Positions 37,783 through 45,985 of a stretch of DNA of 64,000 bases are shown piece after piece. The stretch covers positions 1,010,001 through 1,074,000 of the forward strand of contig NZ_WTYW01000001.1 in the NCBI RefSeq assembly GCF_009827635.1, given 5' to 3'. The stretch comes from Parapontixanthobacter aurantiacus. GTDB taxonomy: Bacteria > Pseudomonadota > Alphaproteobacteria > Sphingomonadales > Sphingomonadaceae. Under the pieces are notes generated by a model. It ran no database searches. It was not told where the DNA came from and saw only the letters and a program-made list of their open reading frames with translations. Both the position numbers and the translations under genes were made by a program. Position 1 is the first letter of the stretch. Each line of letters starts with the position of its first letter.

Positions 37783-37917
37783 GAGCGATTCCGGTTGTGA
37801 GAAGGGGTGGCCCGCATCTAGGCTCCTCGGACGGTGCGCGCAAGGGCACGGGCAGACGAAACCCTGCGCAATTCCCCCATTCCTTCGATATGTTAGCGGT
37901 CAGACGCTCGTGAAAGA

Positions 37918-39348
37918 CTACTTCATGACCGAGCGCGCCGCCTTTTCGGTATTCTTTCCGTAAGGCGGCTTGAACCCGGCCAGCTTGGCGATGTCGATCT
38001 TCGGCTGCGTGTAAACGGACCGCGCATGGCTGAATTCGCGGAAACCTTCAGGCCCGTGATAGCTGCCGATCCCCGATGGTCCGATGCCGCCGAAGGGAAG
38101 ATCGTCCATCGAAACGTGGAAGATGACGTCGTTCACCGTCGTTCCGCCCGAGACCGTGCGCGAAAGAACCCGCTGCTGCTCTGCTGAATCGTCGCCGAAA
38201 TAATAGAGGCCGAGCGGCCGGTCATGGTCGTTCACGTAATCGACCGCATCATCGACCGAGCTGTAGGTCATGACGGGCAGGACCGGGCCGAAAATCTCCT
38301 CCTGCATCGCCTTCATGTCGTCATTGACGTTCCGCAGAATCGTGAGCGGCATCTTGCGCGCGTTGGCGCTAGAAAAATCCTCGTTGGCGGGGTTCACCTC
38401 AACGACATCTGCGCCCTTGTAGCGCGCATCCTCCACCAGTCCTTTAAGGCGCTCGAAGTGCTTGTCGGAAATGATGCTCGTATAGTCTTCGTTCTCAAGC
38501 AGCGTAGGATACATGTTCATCACGCCGAGCTCGACGGCGGCGACGGCGGCGTCTTCCTGCTCTTCCGAAACGATCATGTAGTCCGGCGAGAGGCAAATCT
38601 GCCCGGCATTCATCATCTTGCCCATGGCAATCCGTTCGCCCGCCCGTTCGAGATTGGCATTCTTGCCAAGGATCACGGGCGACTTGCCGCCGAGTTCGAG
38701 GGTGACCGGGACGAGGTTCTTGGCCGCGGCCTCCATCACCTTGCGCCCCGTCTCGGTCGAACCGGTGAAGACCAGATGGTCGAAGGGCAGTTCGGAAAAT
38801 TCCTGCGCGATCTCCGGCCCGCCGGTGACGAAGGCGACTTCCTCCGGCGCAAAATACTTCGCCGCGAGTTCGCGCGAGAGTTCGCTTGTCTCCTGCGTGA
38901 ATTCACTGGGCTTGATCATGGCGCGGTTGCCGGCGGCAAGAACCTGCATCAGCGGACCGAAAGACAGGTTTACCGGGAAATTCCACGGGCTGAGGATGCC
39001 GATGACGCCCTTGGGCTCGTAGCGCACCTCGGCCTTCGCGCCCAACAGCGCGAGCGGAAACTGCACCTTGCGCTTGTCGGGCTTAGCCCAGTCGTCGAGG
39101 TTCTTGAGGCAGTATTTGCCGAAGCCAACCGTCCCGGCGATGTCGGTCATCATGGATTGCCGCGGACTGCGATTGCCGAAATCCGCGCTCATCGCCTTGC
39201 ACAGCGCATTGCCATTCTCTTTCAGAAGGGCGATAGCACGCTCGATACGGTCCTTGCGCTTGGAAAGCTTTTCGGGCCGCGACCGGGTAAAATCCTCGCG
39301 CTGCCGGTTTAGAGTGCCGTGCAAGTCCTGCCTGTTTTCGTCCGCCAT
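37918..39348 (-). CDS. Aldehyde dehydrogenase, coniferyl-aldehyde-dehydrogenase type
   Basis: NAD(P)-dependent oxidation of aldehydes to acids. The start was placed at MADENRQDL because AAGGAG (39355-39360, minus strand) lies at the right spacing; the protein has 476 residues. Family blocks are SPWNFPVNLSFGPLMQVLAAGN, IKPSEFTQETS, FTGSTETGRKVM, the general base Glu in LELGGKSPVI and the catalytic Cys in NAGQICLSPDY. The N-terminus and the GIGPSGIGSYHG stretch resemble coniferyl-aldehyde-dehydrogenase-like proteins. The substrate cannot be read from the sequence. Confidence 0.88.
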   Translation of the reverse strand: MADENRQDLHGTLNRQREDFTRSRPEKLSKRKDRIERAIALLKENGNALCKAMSADFGNRSPRQSMMTDIAGTVGFGKYCLKNLDDWAKPDKRKVQFPLALLGAKAEVRYEPKGVIGILSPWNFPVNLSFGPLMQVLAAGNRAMIKPSEFTQETSELSRELAAKYFAPEEVAFVTGGPEIAQEFSELPFDHLVFTGSTETGRKVMEAAAKNLVPVTLELGGKSPVILGKNANLERAGERIAMGKMMNAGQICLSPDYMIVSEEQEDAAVAAVELGVMNMYPTLLENEDYTSIISDKHFERLKGLVEDARYKGADVVEVNPANEDFSSANARKMPLTILRNVNDDMKAMQEEIFGPVLPVMTYSSVDDAVDYVNDHDRPLGLYYFGDDSAEQQRVLSRTVSGGTTVNDVIFHVSMDDLPFGGIGPSGIGSYHGPEGFREFSHARSVYTQPKIDIAKLAGFKPPYGKNTEKAARSVMK

Positions 39349-39507
39349 CGCTCTCTCCTTCGCTGATCTTGTCCCGCCCACCTATGTCGTCCTCATAGGC
39401 GAAGCAAGCGCGGCGCCTCTTCGCCGTCGCCATTCGATTTGCGTTGCGCTCCTTATCGCCATAGATGGAAAGCCCATAGGTCCAACCAACGAAGCGAGTG
39501 CTCGATC

Positions 39508-40704
39508 ATGTCGCAATTTTCCGCCAACGATCCCGTCGTAATTCTTTCCTATGCTCGCACGCCGATGGGTGCGATGCAGGGCGCCCTTTCCGATGCATCG
39601 GCTACCGATCTCGGTGCGACGGCCGTCAAGTCCGCTGTCGAGCGCGCGGGGGTCGGCGGCGAGGAAATCGACCGCTGCTACATGGGCTGCGTCCTGCCCG
39701 CCGGACTGGGCCAGGCGCCCGCCCGCCAGGCTGCGATCAAGGCCGGCCTGCCCAAATCGGTCGAGGCGACCACCGTCAACAAGGTCTGCGGCTCGGGCAT
39801 GCAGACCGTCATCATGGGGAGCGAGGCGCTGGCTTCCGGCTCCGTCGATTGCGTCGTGGCGGGCGGCATGGAGAGCATGACCAATGCGCCCTACCTTCTC
39901 AAGAAGCATCGGTCGGGTGCGCGGATCGGCCATGATACCGCTTACGATCACATGTTCCTCGACGGTCTCGAGGATGCCTATGAAGAAGGTCGCGCGATGG
40001 GCACCTTCGCGCAGGAAACGGCCAACGAATACCAGATGACCCGCGAGGAAATGGATGAATATTCCATCGAGTCGCTGCGGCGCGCAAATGCCGCGATCGA
40101 GAACGGCGCGTTCGATGAAGAGGTTGTCGCCGTCACCATGAGCACGCGCGGCGGCGACGTTACGGTGGACAAGGACGAGGCACCCGGAAAGGGCAAGCCC
40201 GATAAGATACCGCAACTGCGTCCCGCCTTTGCCAAGGACGGCACCATCACCGCGGCGACGTCCAGTTCGATCTCCGACGGGGCGGCTGCCGTCGTCCTCA
40301 CGCGCGAAAGTGTCGCGAAGGAGCGCGGACAGCAGCCGATCGCACGTATCGTCGCGCTCGCCGCGCATGCGCACGAACCGGCCAAGTTCACCACTGCCCC
40401 GATCGGTGCCATCGAAAAGGTTCTGGAAAAGGCCGGCTGGTCAAAGGACGAGGTCGACCTTTGGGAAGTGAACGAAGCTTTCGCTTGCGTGGCCATGTTC
40501 GCCATGCGCGATATCGGCATCCCGCATGACCGGATCAACGTGAATGGCGGCGGCACGGCGCTCGGTCATCCGATCGGAGCGAGCGGTACGCGCATCATCG
40601 TGACGCTGCTCAACGCCCTGAAGCAACAGGGTAAGAAGAAGGGCGTTGCCAGCCTGTGCATCGGTGGGGGCGAGGCAACCGCAGTTGCCGTAGAAATGCT
40701 CTGA
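39508..40704 (+). CDS. Acetyl-CoA C-acetyltransferase (thiolase)
   Basis: Thiolase family enzyme joining or cleaving acyl-CoA units (acetoacetyl-CoA metabolism, PHB or beta-oxidation). It has 398 residues from MSQFSANDPVV. The nucleophile Cys lies in VNKVCGSGMQTVIMG, and the other active-site residues in NGGGTALGHPIGASGTRI (His) and LCIGGGEATAVAVE. GGMESMTNAPYLL and EVNEAFACVAMFA are also typical. The short covering loop and overall length fit the biosynthetic (PhaA/AtoB) type. It is divergent from the aldehyde dehydrogenase gene. Confidence 0.93.
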   Translation: MSQFSANDPVVILSYARTPMGAMQGALSDASATDLGATAVKSAVERAGVGGEEIDRCYMGCVLPAGLGQAPARQAAIKAGLPKSVEATTVNKVCGSGMQTVIMGSEALASGSVDCVVAGGMESMTNAPYLLKKHRSGARIGHDTAYDHMFLDGLEDAYEEGRAMGTFAQETANEYQMTREEMDEYSIESLRRANAAIENGAFDEEVVAVTMSTRGGDVTVDKDEAPGKGKPDKIPQLRPAFAKDGTITAATSSSISDGAAAVVLTRESVAKERGQQPIARIVALAAHAHEPAKFTTAPIGAIEKVLEKAGWSKDEVDLWEVNEAFACVAMFAMRDIGIPHDRINVNGGGTALGHPIGASGTRIIVTLLNALKQQGKKKGVASLCIGGGEATAVAVEML

Positions 40705-40767
40705 TATTGCCAAGGCGACCGGTCGCCCGATAAACGTACGGCCGGTCCAGCACAGGGGAACGATACG

Positions 40768-41169
40768 ATGCGTTGTGTAATCCTCGGCCCGGTGCTTCTT
40801 GTCACTGCCGCTTGCGGCACATCCAGCGAAGAGGCGGCTGTTGCCGACGAGGTTCTCGCCGTCGAGGATGACGTTGCGCTGGATGACGGCACGGCGGGGC
40901 TTGCCGGAACGTATGAACTGACCAGCGGCGACGGCTCGGTGGTCTTGCAGGTTCTCAGTCCCGACGGAACCTATCGGGACACGACGCCGGGTGGCGAAGA
41001 ACTCGAACGCGGAAGCTGGCGCAGCGACGGCGAAGGGATTTGTCTCGATGCAGACGGACCGGCGACCGAACGATGCATGACCGGCAGCGAAGTTGGGCCG
41101 GACGGAAGCTGGCGCGCCATCGACTCGACGGGAGCGGATACCGGCACGGTCGTGCGTCAGCTCGACTAG
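40768..41169 (+). CDS. Small predicted lipoprotein of unknown function
   Basis: A 133-residue protein with a lipoprotein signal: MRCVILGPVLLVTAAC, with the lipobox Cys at residue 16. The mature part is acidic, with a beta-rich stretch that looks like a small barrel (GTYELTSGDGSVVLQVLSPDGTY, GSWRSDGEGICLD, GSWRAIDSTGADTGTVV). I recognise no family. It ends 18 bp from the convergent SH3-domain gene. Confidence 0.65.
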   Translation: MRCVILGPVLLVTAACGTSSEEAAVADEVLAVEDDVALDDGTAGLAGTYELTSGDGSVVLQVLSPDGTYRDTTPGGEELERGSWRSDGEGICLDADGPATERCMTGSEVGPDGSWRAIDSTGADTGTVVRQLD

Positions 41170-41187
41170 TTCAACGCCCTGCGTAGA

Positions 41188-41682
41188 TTACGCCGCGCCT
41201 GCGCCCCATAACCGGTCCTGCCGGACCCAGCCGCGCCGCTCGCCGACGGCGATGCGGCACCAGCCATCTTCGCAGCGAACGAGCGATCCGACCACGCCGG
41301 GTTCGAGCCTCCACCGAACCGCCGAAGCGAATTCGGGATCCTCGTGCATGTCGGCTAGACCCTCTCCATGGACATAGACCGACAGGTTCGTGGAAAGCAG
41401 GCTGGCGCGAACCCAGCCTTTCGTTCCGTCTGGGTCTTCCACGAGCCGCCAGCCATCCTTCAGCCGCACGACCTTCACCGGGAGGCCGGGACGCTGATAG
41501 ACCCAGGCTATCTTGAATTCGAGGCTTGGCCCTACCCGCATATTGAGGCGGGTCGCCGATTCGCGGATGCTCGCCCAGTAGGGAACCTCGCGTTCCTGCG
41601 CCCACGCTTCCCCTTCGCTCAGCAGGACGAAGCTCAAAATCGCCGCGACGAGCAATTTCAATAAGCGGAGCGGCTCGATCAT
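41188..41682 (-). CDS. Secreted protein with bacterial SH3 domains
   Basis: A 164-residue protein with a signal peptide (MIEPLRLLKLLVAAILSFVLL, cleavage after AWA near residue 31). Two SH3-like repeats follow: RESATRLNMRVGPSLEFKIAWVYQ with GLPVKVVRLKDGWRLVED and GTKGWVRASLLS, then a second copy with PGVVGSLVRCEDGWCRIAVG and RRGWVRQDRLWG. Such proteins bind or sense the cell wall in the periplasm. The start was chosen for its signal peptide; a longer frame upstream adds an unlikely hydrophilic leader and runs into the divergent gene. Confidence 0.8.
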   Translation of the reverse strand: MIEPLRLLKLLVAAILSFVLLSEGEAWAQEREVPYWASIRESATRLNMRVGPSLEFKIAWVYQRPGLPVKVVRLKDGWRLVEDPDGTKGWVRASLLSTNLSVYVHGEGLADMHEDPEFASAVRWRLEPGVVGSLVRCEDGWCRIAVGERRGWVRQDRLWGAGAA

Positions 41683-41833
41683 CGCGTTCGGTGAGTCCCT
41701 ATAATTTGATTCGCGTCCGTCGACGTGCGTCAACGCGCTGATAAACGGAGCGACGGAGAGCGGTAAACCCTTCGTAGCGCTCGATACGTCTGCTTGCTTG
41801 TCTGGCGCTGCAATACGCCCTAGCAAGTGGCGA

Positions 41834-42838
41834 ATGTCCGACTTCAACGACACCAAGCGAAGCGTCCCCTGCGTCGGCGTGACGCGCCATCTGATGCCTG
41901 CCGTCGAAGCACGCATGAGCGAATTGTTCGATGTCGTAACGAACGAGGACGATCACCCTCTGTCACGCGACGAATTGTTCGATCTGGTTCAACGTTGCGA
42001 CGTGCTGGTCCCGACCGTTACCGACACGATCGATGCCGAGCTCATTGCAGATGCGGGCGACCGGCTGAAGCTGATCGCGAATTATGGCGCAGGCACGGAC
42101 CACATCGATCTGGCGGCGGCGCGCAAGCGCGACATCATCGTCACCAATACGCCGGGCGTCTTTACCGACGATACGGCGGACCTGACGATGGCCCTCATCA
42201 TCGGCGTGCCTCGACGCGTGCGCGAAGGCGTCGCCCTTGTCCGGCACGGCGACTGGAGCGGCTGGGCTCCGTCGGCCATGCTCGGCCGCAAGCTCGGCGG
42301 GAAAATTCTGGGCATCGTCGGCATGGGCCGGATTGGCCAGGCGGTCGCGCACCGTGCGCGGGCATTCGGACTCGATATCGCCTATCACAACCGCAAGCGC
42401 CTGCCCGAAGCGGCAGAGCGGATGCTGTCGGCCCAGTTCATTCCCTCGCTCGACGACCTCGTCGCGAGTTCCGACATCCTGACGCTGCATTGTCCCGCCA
42501 CGCCCGAAACCGTCGGATTGCTCGACCGGCGGCGCCTCGGTCTGATGCGCAAGGGCGCGGCGCTCATCAATACGGCGCGCGGCGAACTGATCGACCAGGA
42601 GGCCTTGATCGATGCTTTGGAAAGCGGGCATCTCGTCGGCGCGGGACTCGACGTCTATCCCGACGAGCCAAAGGTCGATCCGCGCCTCATCGCGCATCCC
42701 AACGTCATGACCCTGCCCCATATCGGCAGCGCGACGGTAGAAGGCCGCGAAGCATCCGGCGAACGAGTGATCGCCAATATCCGCTTCTGGATGGACGGCC
42801 ATCGTCCGCCCGACCAGGTACTTCCGAACCTCGACTGA
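41834..42838 (+). CDS. D-isomer-specific 2-hydroxyacid dehydrogenase
   Basis: NAD(P)-dependent reductase/dehydrogenase for 2-oxo or 2-hydroxy acids such as glyoxylate or hydroxypyruvate. It has 334 residues from MSDFNDTKRS. The Rossmann motif is GIVGMGRIGQAVAHRARAFG; catalytic residues are Arg in INTARGELID, Glu in YPDEPKVDPR and His in TLPHIGSA. NYGAGTDHIDLAAARKRDI is the substrate-domain signature. The ribosome-binding site is weak. Exact substrate unknown. Confidence 0.88.
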   Translation: MSDFNDTKRSVPCVGVTRHLMPAVEARMSELFDVVTNEDDHPLSRDELFDLVQRCDVLVPTVTDTIDAELIADAGDRLKLIANYGAGTDHIDLAAARKRDIIVTNTPGVFTDDTADLTMALIIGVPRRVREGVALVRHGDWSGWAPSAMLGRKLGGKILGIVGMGRIGQAVAHRARAFGLDIAYHNRKRLPEAAERMLSAQFIPSLDDLVASSDILTLHCPATPETVGLLDRRRLGLMRKGAALINTARGELIDQEALIDALESGHLVGAGLDVYPDEPKVDPRLIAHPNVMTLPHIGSATVEGREASGERVIANIRFWMDGHRPPDQVLPNLD

Positions 42839-42901
42839 AGGGGCTTTCGCCTTTCGCAAGCTATCTTGCGGTTTGCGCGGCTGCCTGTATCGCTTGCCCG
42901 C

Positions 42902-43330
42902 ATGAACGAACTCGCCGCGAAGATCGAAACGCTCGAACACCGCTGGATGCGTGCCTGGATGCAGCGCGACCGCAACCTGATGAAGCAGCTGGCCGCCCGC
43001 GATTTCATCTTTCTTCTGGCATCAAGCAGTGCTGCCATTCTCGACCGGGCGAGCTGGCTCGAAGCAGCGACCACGCGGTTTCGCTGCAACGGCTACCGGT
43101 TCGACGAAGTATATGTGCGGCGGCACGGCTCCACCGCGGTTTTCGCGACGCGCATGACGCTCGACGCGACGATCGGAATGCACGAATGGTCGGGCGAGAC
43201 CTGGATCACCGACCTGTGGCAGCGCAGCCGGTTCAAGCGCAGCTGGCGCATTGTCGAGCGGACCCTCTCGCGCCCCGACACCGACGCGGAAATGCCCGAC
43301 GCCATCCGCTCGATGCAGTTGTGGCGCTGA
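42902..43330 (+). CDS. NTF2-like/DUF4440 family protein
   Basis: A 142-residue soluble protein with the cone-shaped NTF2/SnoaL fold pattern: an N-terminal helix (LAAKIETLEHRWMRAWMQRDRNLMKQLAARDFIFL), then alternating strands ending in WITDLWQRSRFKRSWRIVERTLS. Family members include isomerases and ketosteroid-like enzymes, but most are uncharacterised. It follows the dehydrogenase by 63 bp and may share its transcript. Confidence 0.7.
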   Translation: MNELAAKIETLEHRWMRAWMQRDRNLMKQLAARDFIFLLASSSAAILDRASWLEAATTRFRCNGYRFDEVYVRRHGSTAVFATRMTLDATIGMHEWSGETWITDLWQRSRFKRSWRIVERTLSRPDTDAEMPDAIRSMQLWR

Positions 43331-43337
43331 CCGGCGG

Positions 43338-43724
43338 CTACAAGCTTTTTCCGTAGAAGATGTTGAAGTCGGTTTCACGGTAATTGCCGAACGCTTCGCG
43401 CCGCATGAAACCGTTCTTGAGGTAGAGCGCATTGGCAGCTTCGAAGACTTCGCCTTGCCCCGTTTCGAGCATCAGCTGTGTGTAGCCGCGACCGCGACCA
43501 ATCTCGCACAATGCATCGAGCAACGCCTGCCCCACGCCTTTGCGCAGCGCGCCGTCCGCAGTGCGCATCGATTTGATCTCACCCGCCATTTTGGACAGCG
43601 CCTTGAGCGCTGCGACGCCGAGCAGTTCTCTGCCCTCGCGCGCTTCGATCACGGTGATCTCTGGCCGCCGCAACCCGTCGAGATCAAGCGCGAAGGACGT
43701 ACCGGGCGGAGAGCTTTCGTACAT
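43338..43724 (-). CDS. GNAT acetyltransferase, C-terminal part downstream of an in-frame amber codon
   Basis: GNAT-family N-acetyltransferase fold: LLGVAALKALSKMAGEIKSMRT (strand beta-4), the acetyl-CoA loop RKGVGQALLDAL (Q/RxxGxG/A) and YTQLMLETGQGEVFEAANALYLKNGFMRR. As an ATG-initiated frame it has 128 residues and lacks the first strand and helix of the fold. Reading on upstream in the same frame shows the missing N-terminus interrupted by one TAG at 43731-43733. The gene is therefore either a nonsense pseudogene or uses an internal start. Substrate unknown. Confidence 0.7.
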   Translation of the reverse strand: MYESSPPGTSFALDLDGLRRPEITVIEAREGRELLGVAALKALSKMAGEIKSMRTADGALRKGVGQALLDALCEIGRGRGYTQLMLETGQGEVFEAANALYLKNGFMRREAFGNYRETDFNIFYGKSL

Positions 43725-43793
43725 GCGCCGCTAATGCTCGGTTATGAGCGCGCGCACATCGGCATCGTGGAGATCGGCCCTCCCGATCCGCAC
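43725..43793 (-). pseudogene. Detached N-terminal 20 codons of the GNAT gene plus amber codon
   Basis: From GTG at 43793, five bases after the stop of the nitronate monooxygenase gene, the minus-strand frame reads V-RIGRADLHDADVRALITEH, then TAG, then RR and the ATG of the 128-residue frame. This matches the usual N-terminus of such GNAT proteins (strand beta-1 and helix alpha-1, with a Leu expected at the TAG position, one base from TTG). The simplest reading is a single T-to-A type nonsense change in an otherwise intact gene; a sequencing error is also possible. Confidence 0.65.
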
Positions 43794-43797
43794 CGCC

Positions 43798-45204
43798 TTA
43801 GTCGCCGGTCAGGATGCGGTCGACCAGTTCCTTCACGGACGGGGTGAAATTGTTCGAGTAGAACGGGTCCTTCTTGAACATGAAGGCGGCGTGGCCGGCA
43901 AACATCAGATTGTCGTCCGTGCTTCCGCCATGCGCGATGTCCTGCAATGTCTTCTGGATGCAGAAGCTGCGCGGATCGGCCAGCCGGCCAGTCGTATAGT
44001 CGTCGTGGTCCTTCCAGCTCGAAAACTGGCAATGCGACAGGCAACCCATGCAATCCGCCTGGTCCGTGCGGATGGTCGCGCGGCTTTCAGGGGTGACGAA
44101 GACGAGGGTGTCGTCCGGCGTCTTCAACGCCTCGACAAATCCCGCCTCGTGCCATTTCTGCGCCTTTTCGCGGTCTTCCGGCCTGACCCAGAAGTTCTTG
44201 CCCTTTACGCCGACGTCGAGCGAGCAGCTATGATCCTCATCCTCATGCCTGATGAACGGTATTTGCCGCTCGGATCGATGGATGAGATCGTAGAGGAAGT
44301 CGTTCTTTACCGCCGAGGAATAGAACCCGGTGGGCGAGAACTGGTGCAGCAGGATGTCGCCTTCATCGAGGTTACGTAATTCGTCCTTCCACTCCTGCGG
44401 AATGGGGCTTTCATGCGTGAGCAGGGGCCGCGTGCCGAATTGAAAGGCGATCTTGCCGATGTCGGGATTGTCGATCCAGTGGTCCCAGTCGCGCAGGAAC
44501 CAAACGCCGCCCGCCATGACGATCGCGCAATCCTCGCTAACGCCTTCGGCCCGCATGGTTTCGCGCAAGGCCTTGACCCGGGGGAAAGGGTCCTGCGGTT
44601 CCTTCGGGTTTTCGGCATTGCTCAGACCGTTATGCCCGCCAGCCAGCCAGGGATCCTCATAGACTACCGCGGCCATCAGCTCGGGAACCTTGGAGTAACT
44701 GCGCTTCCACAAGGCGCGGAACGCCCGCGCCGAGGAAATGATCGGCAGATAGTGAACTTTGTGCCGGGCAGCGATCTCGGCAAGTTTGTAGGGCATCCCG
44801 GCCCCGCACGTCACGCCGTCGACGAGATCGCCGACCTCTTCGAGGATCCCTTCGAGAACTGGCTGTGCGCCGCCCATTTCCCACAGGACATTGATATTCA
44901 GGGCGCCGTTCCCGCCTGCGATATCATGCGCCTTGCGCACCTGCTCGATACCGCCGTCGATGGCATAGCGAATAAGCTGTTCGTGCCGTTCCTTGCGCGT
45001 CCGTTGCGGATAGACCTGTTCGATGATCTCGCCGTCTTCGTCGGTGCTGTCCGCATTGACCGCGCTGACCGTGCCGATCCCGCCGGCCGCGGCCCAGGCG
45101 CCCGAACTGGCGTGGTTGGTCGCGGAAACGCCCTTACCACCTTCGATGAGCGGCCACACTTCCTTGCCGCCGTAATTGATCGGGCTCAACCCTTTGAATG
45201 CCAT
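43798..45204 (-). CDS. Nitronate monooxygenase / 2-nitropropane dioxygenase family protein
   Basis: FMN-dependent TIM-barrel enzyme family that oxidises alkyl nitronates. It has 468 residues, longer than the roughly 330-residue classical form. Visible blocks are GGKGVSATNHASSGAWAAAGGIGTVS, GALNINVLW, VDGVTCGAGMPYKLAEIAA, YLPIISSARAF, VMAGGVWFLRDW and IAFQFGTRPLLTHES (FMN phosphate region). A C-terminal extension contains three cysteines in DCMGCLSHCQFSSW that could bind metal or form a disulfide. The true substrate is unknown; many relatives act on other compounds. Confidence 0.8.
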   Translation of the reverse strand: MAFKGLSPINYGGKEVWPLIEGGKGVSATNHASSGAWAAAGGIGTVSAVNADSTDEDGEIIEQVYPQRTRKERHEQLIRYAIDGGIEQVRKAHDIAGGNGALNINVLWEMGGAQPVLEGILEEVGDLVDGVTCGAGMPYKLAEIAARHKVHYLPIISSARAFRALWKRSYSKVPELMAAVVYEDPWLAGGHNGLSNAENPKEPQDPFPRVKALRETMRAEGVSEDCAIVMAGGVWFLRDWDHWIDNPDIGKIAFQFGTRPLLTHESPIPQEWKDELRNLDEGDILLHQFSPTGFYSSAVKNDFLYDLIHRSERQIPFIRHEDEDHSCSLDVGVKGKNFWVRPEDREKAQKWHEAGFVEALKTPDDTLVFVTPESRATIRTDQADCMGCLSHCQFSSWKDHDDYTTGRLADPRSFCIQKTLQDIAHGGSTDDNLMFAGHAAFMFKKDPFYSNNFTPSVKELVDRILTGD

Positions 45205-45228
45205 GATTTCTGCCGGTTATGGGCGCTG

Positions 45229-45975
45229 CTACGAGGCGGCGCGATTGGTATCGTTCGACGATCCGCGACAAGGCTGGATGTCGGCGGGAGCAGCCCTCTT
45301 AGCCGCCCTCTCGAATTTTGCATAGTACCCCGCCAGTTCCGGCTCGTCACGGAACTGGACGAGTTCGAAGCCGACCTCGCGAAACTCGCAGGACAAGAGG
45401 AGCGGGTCTATCCCGTGCTGATCGGTCGGGCGGTCGACATCGACCACGATGACCTGCCCCCCTTCGCGCAGAGCCGGCCACAGCCGCCAGAGGAAGGCGT
45501 AGGGTTCAGCCACCTCGTGATACATGTGCACGAGGAAGATGCGATCGAAACTGTTCTCGGGAAGGCGCGGATCGTCCGGCGCTCCCGGCTTGATCGAAAC
45601 ATTGTCCAAACGCTCGCGGCTGACCCGTTCGCCGAGAGCCGACAATGCGTTGCGATCAATATCCTGGGCGAGCACCCGCCCGCTTTCCCCCACCCGCTCG
45701 GCGAGGCGAACGGTGTAATACCCCTCGCCCGCACCGATATCGGCGACCGTCATGCCCTCGCTGATGGCGGCAAGGTCCATGACCTTCTGCGCCTCGTTCA
45801 CGCTGTCGCGGGCCGTTTCGGTGGAAAAGCGGTTGGCCCCGAGATTGGAAACGGGGCGGTCGGGCAACGGAAAGGCGAGCGCCGTTTCGGGTCGATCGCC
45901 CTGCTCGCCCACGCGCTCGCAACCCGTGACGAGCCCCAGACCGAGGACCAGGCAGAGGACGGATAAGCGGTTCAT
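45229..45975 (-). CDS. Class I SAM-dependent methyltransferase with a lipoprotein signal
   Basis: A 248-residue protein starting MNRLSVLCLVLGLGLVTGC, a lipobox-type signal with Cys at residue 19. The rest is a Rossmann methyltransferase: VADIGAGEGYYTVRLAERVG (motif I), VLAQDIDRNAL, FDRIFLVHMYHEVAEPYAFL and GGQVIVVDVDRPTD. Predicted periplasmic methyltransferases of this kind are known in proteobacteria, although SAM is not known to be abundant there, so the role is puzzling. An alternative start seven codons upstream would overlap the prfB stop. Confidence 0.78.
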   Translation of the reverse strand: MNRLSVLCLVLGLGLVTGCERVGEQGDRPETALAFPLPDRPVSNLGANRFSTETARDSVNEAQKVMDLAAISEGMTVADIGAGEGYYTVRLAERVGESGRVLAQDIDRNALSALGERVSRERLDNVSIKPGAPDDPRLPENSFDRIFLVHMYHEVAEPYAFLWRLWPALREGGQVIVVDVDRPTDQHGIDPLLLSCEFREVGFELVQFRDEPELAGYYAKFERAAKRAAPADIQPCRGSSNDTNRAAS

Positions 45976-45985
45976 TCTTCGCGGC

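Noticed and set aside
40714-40727. Palindrome GGCGACC-GGTCGCC after the thiolase gene as a terminator
   Set aside because: No loop and no T-run; it may be a protein site or chance.
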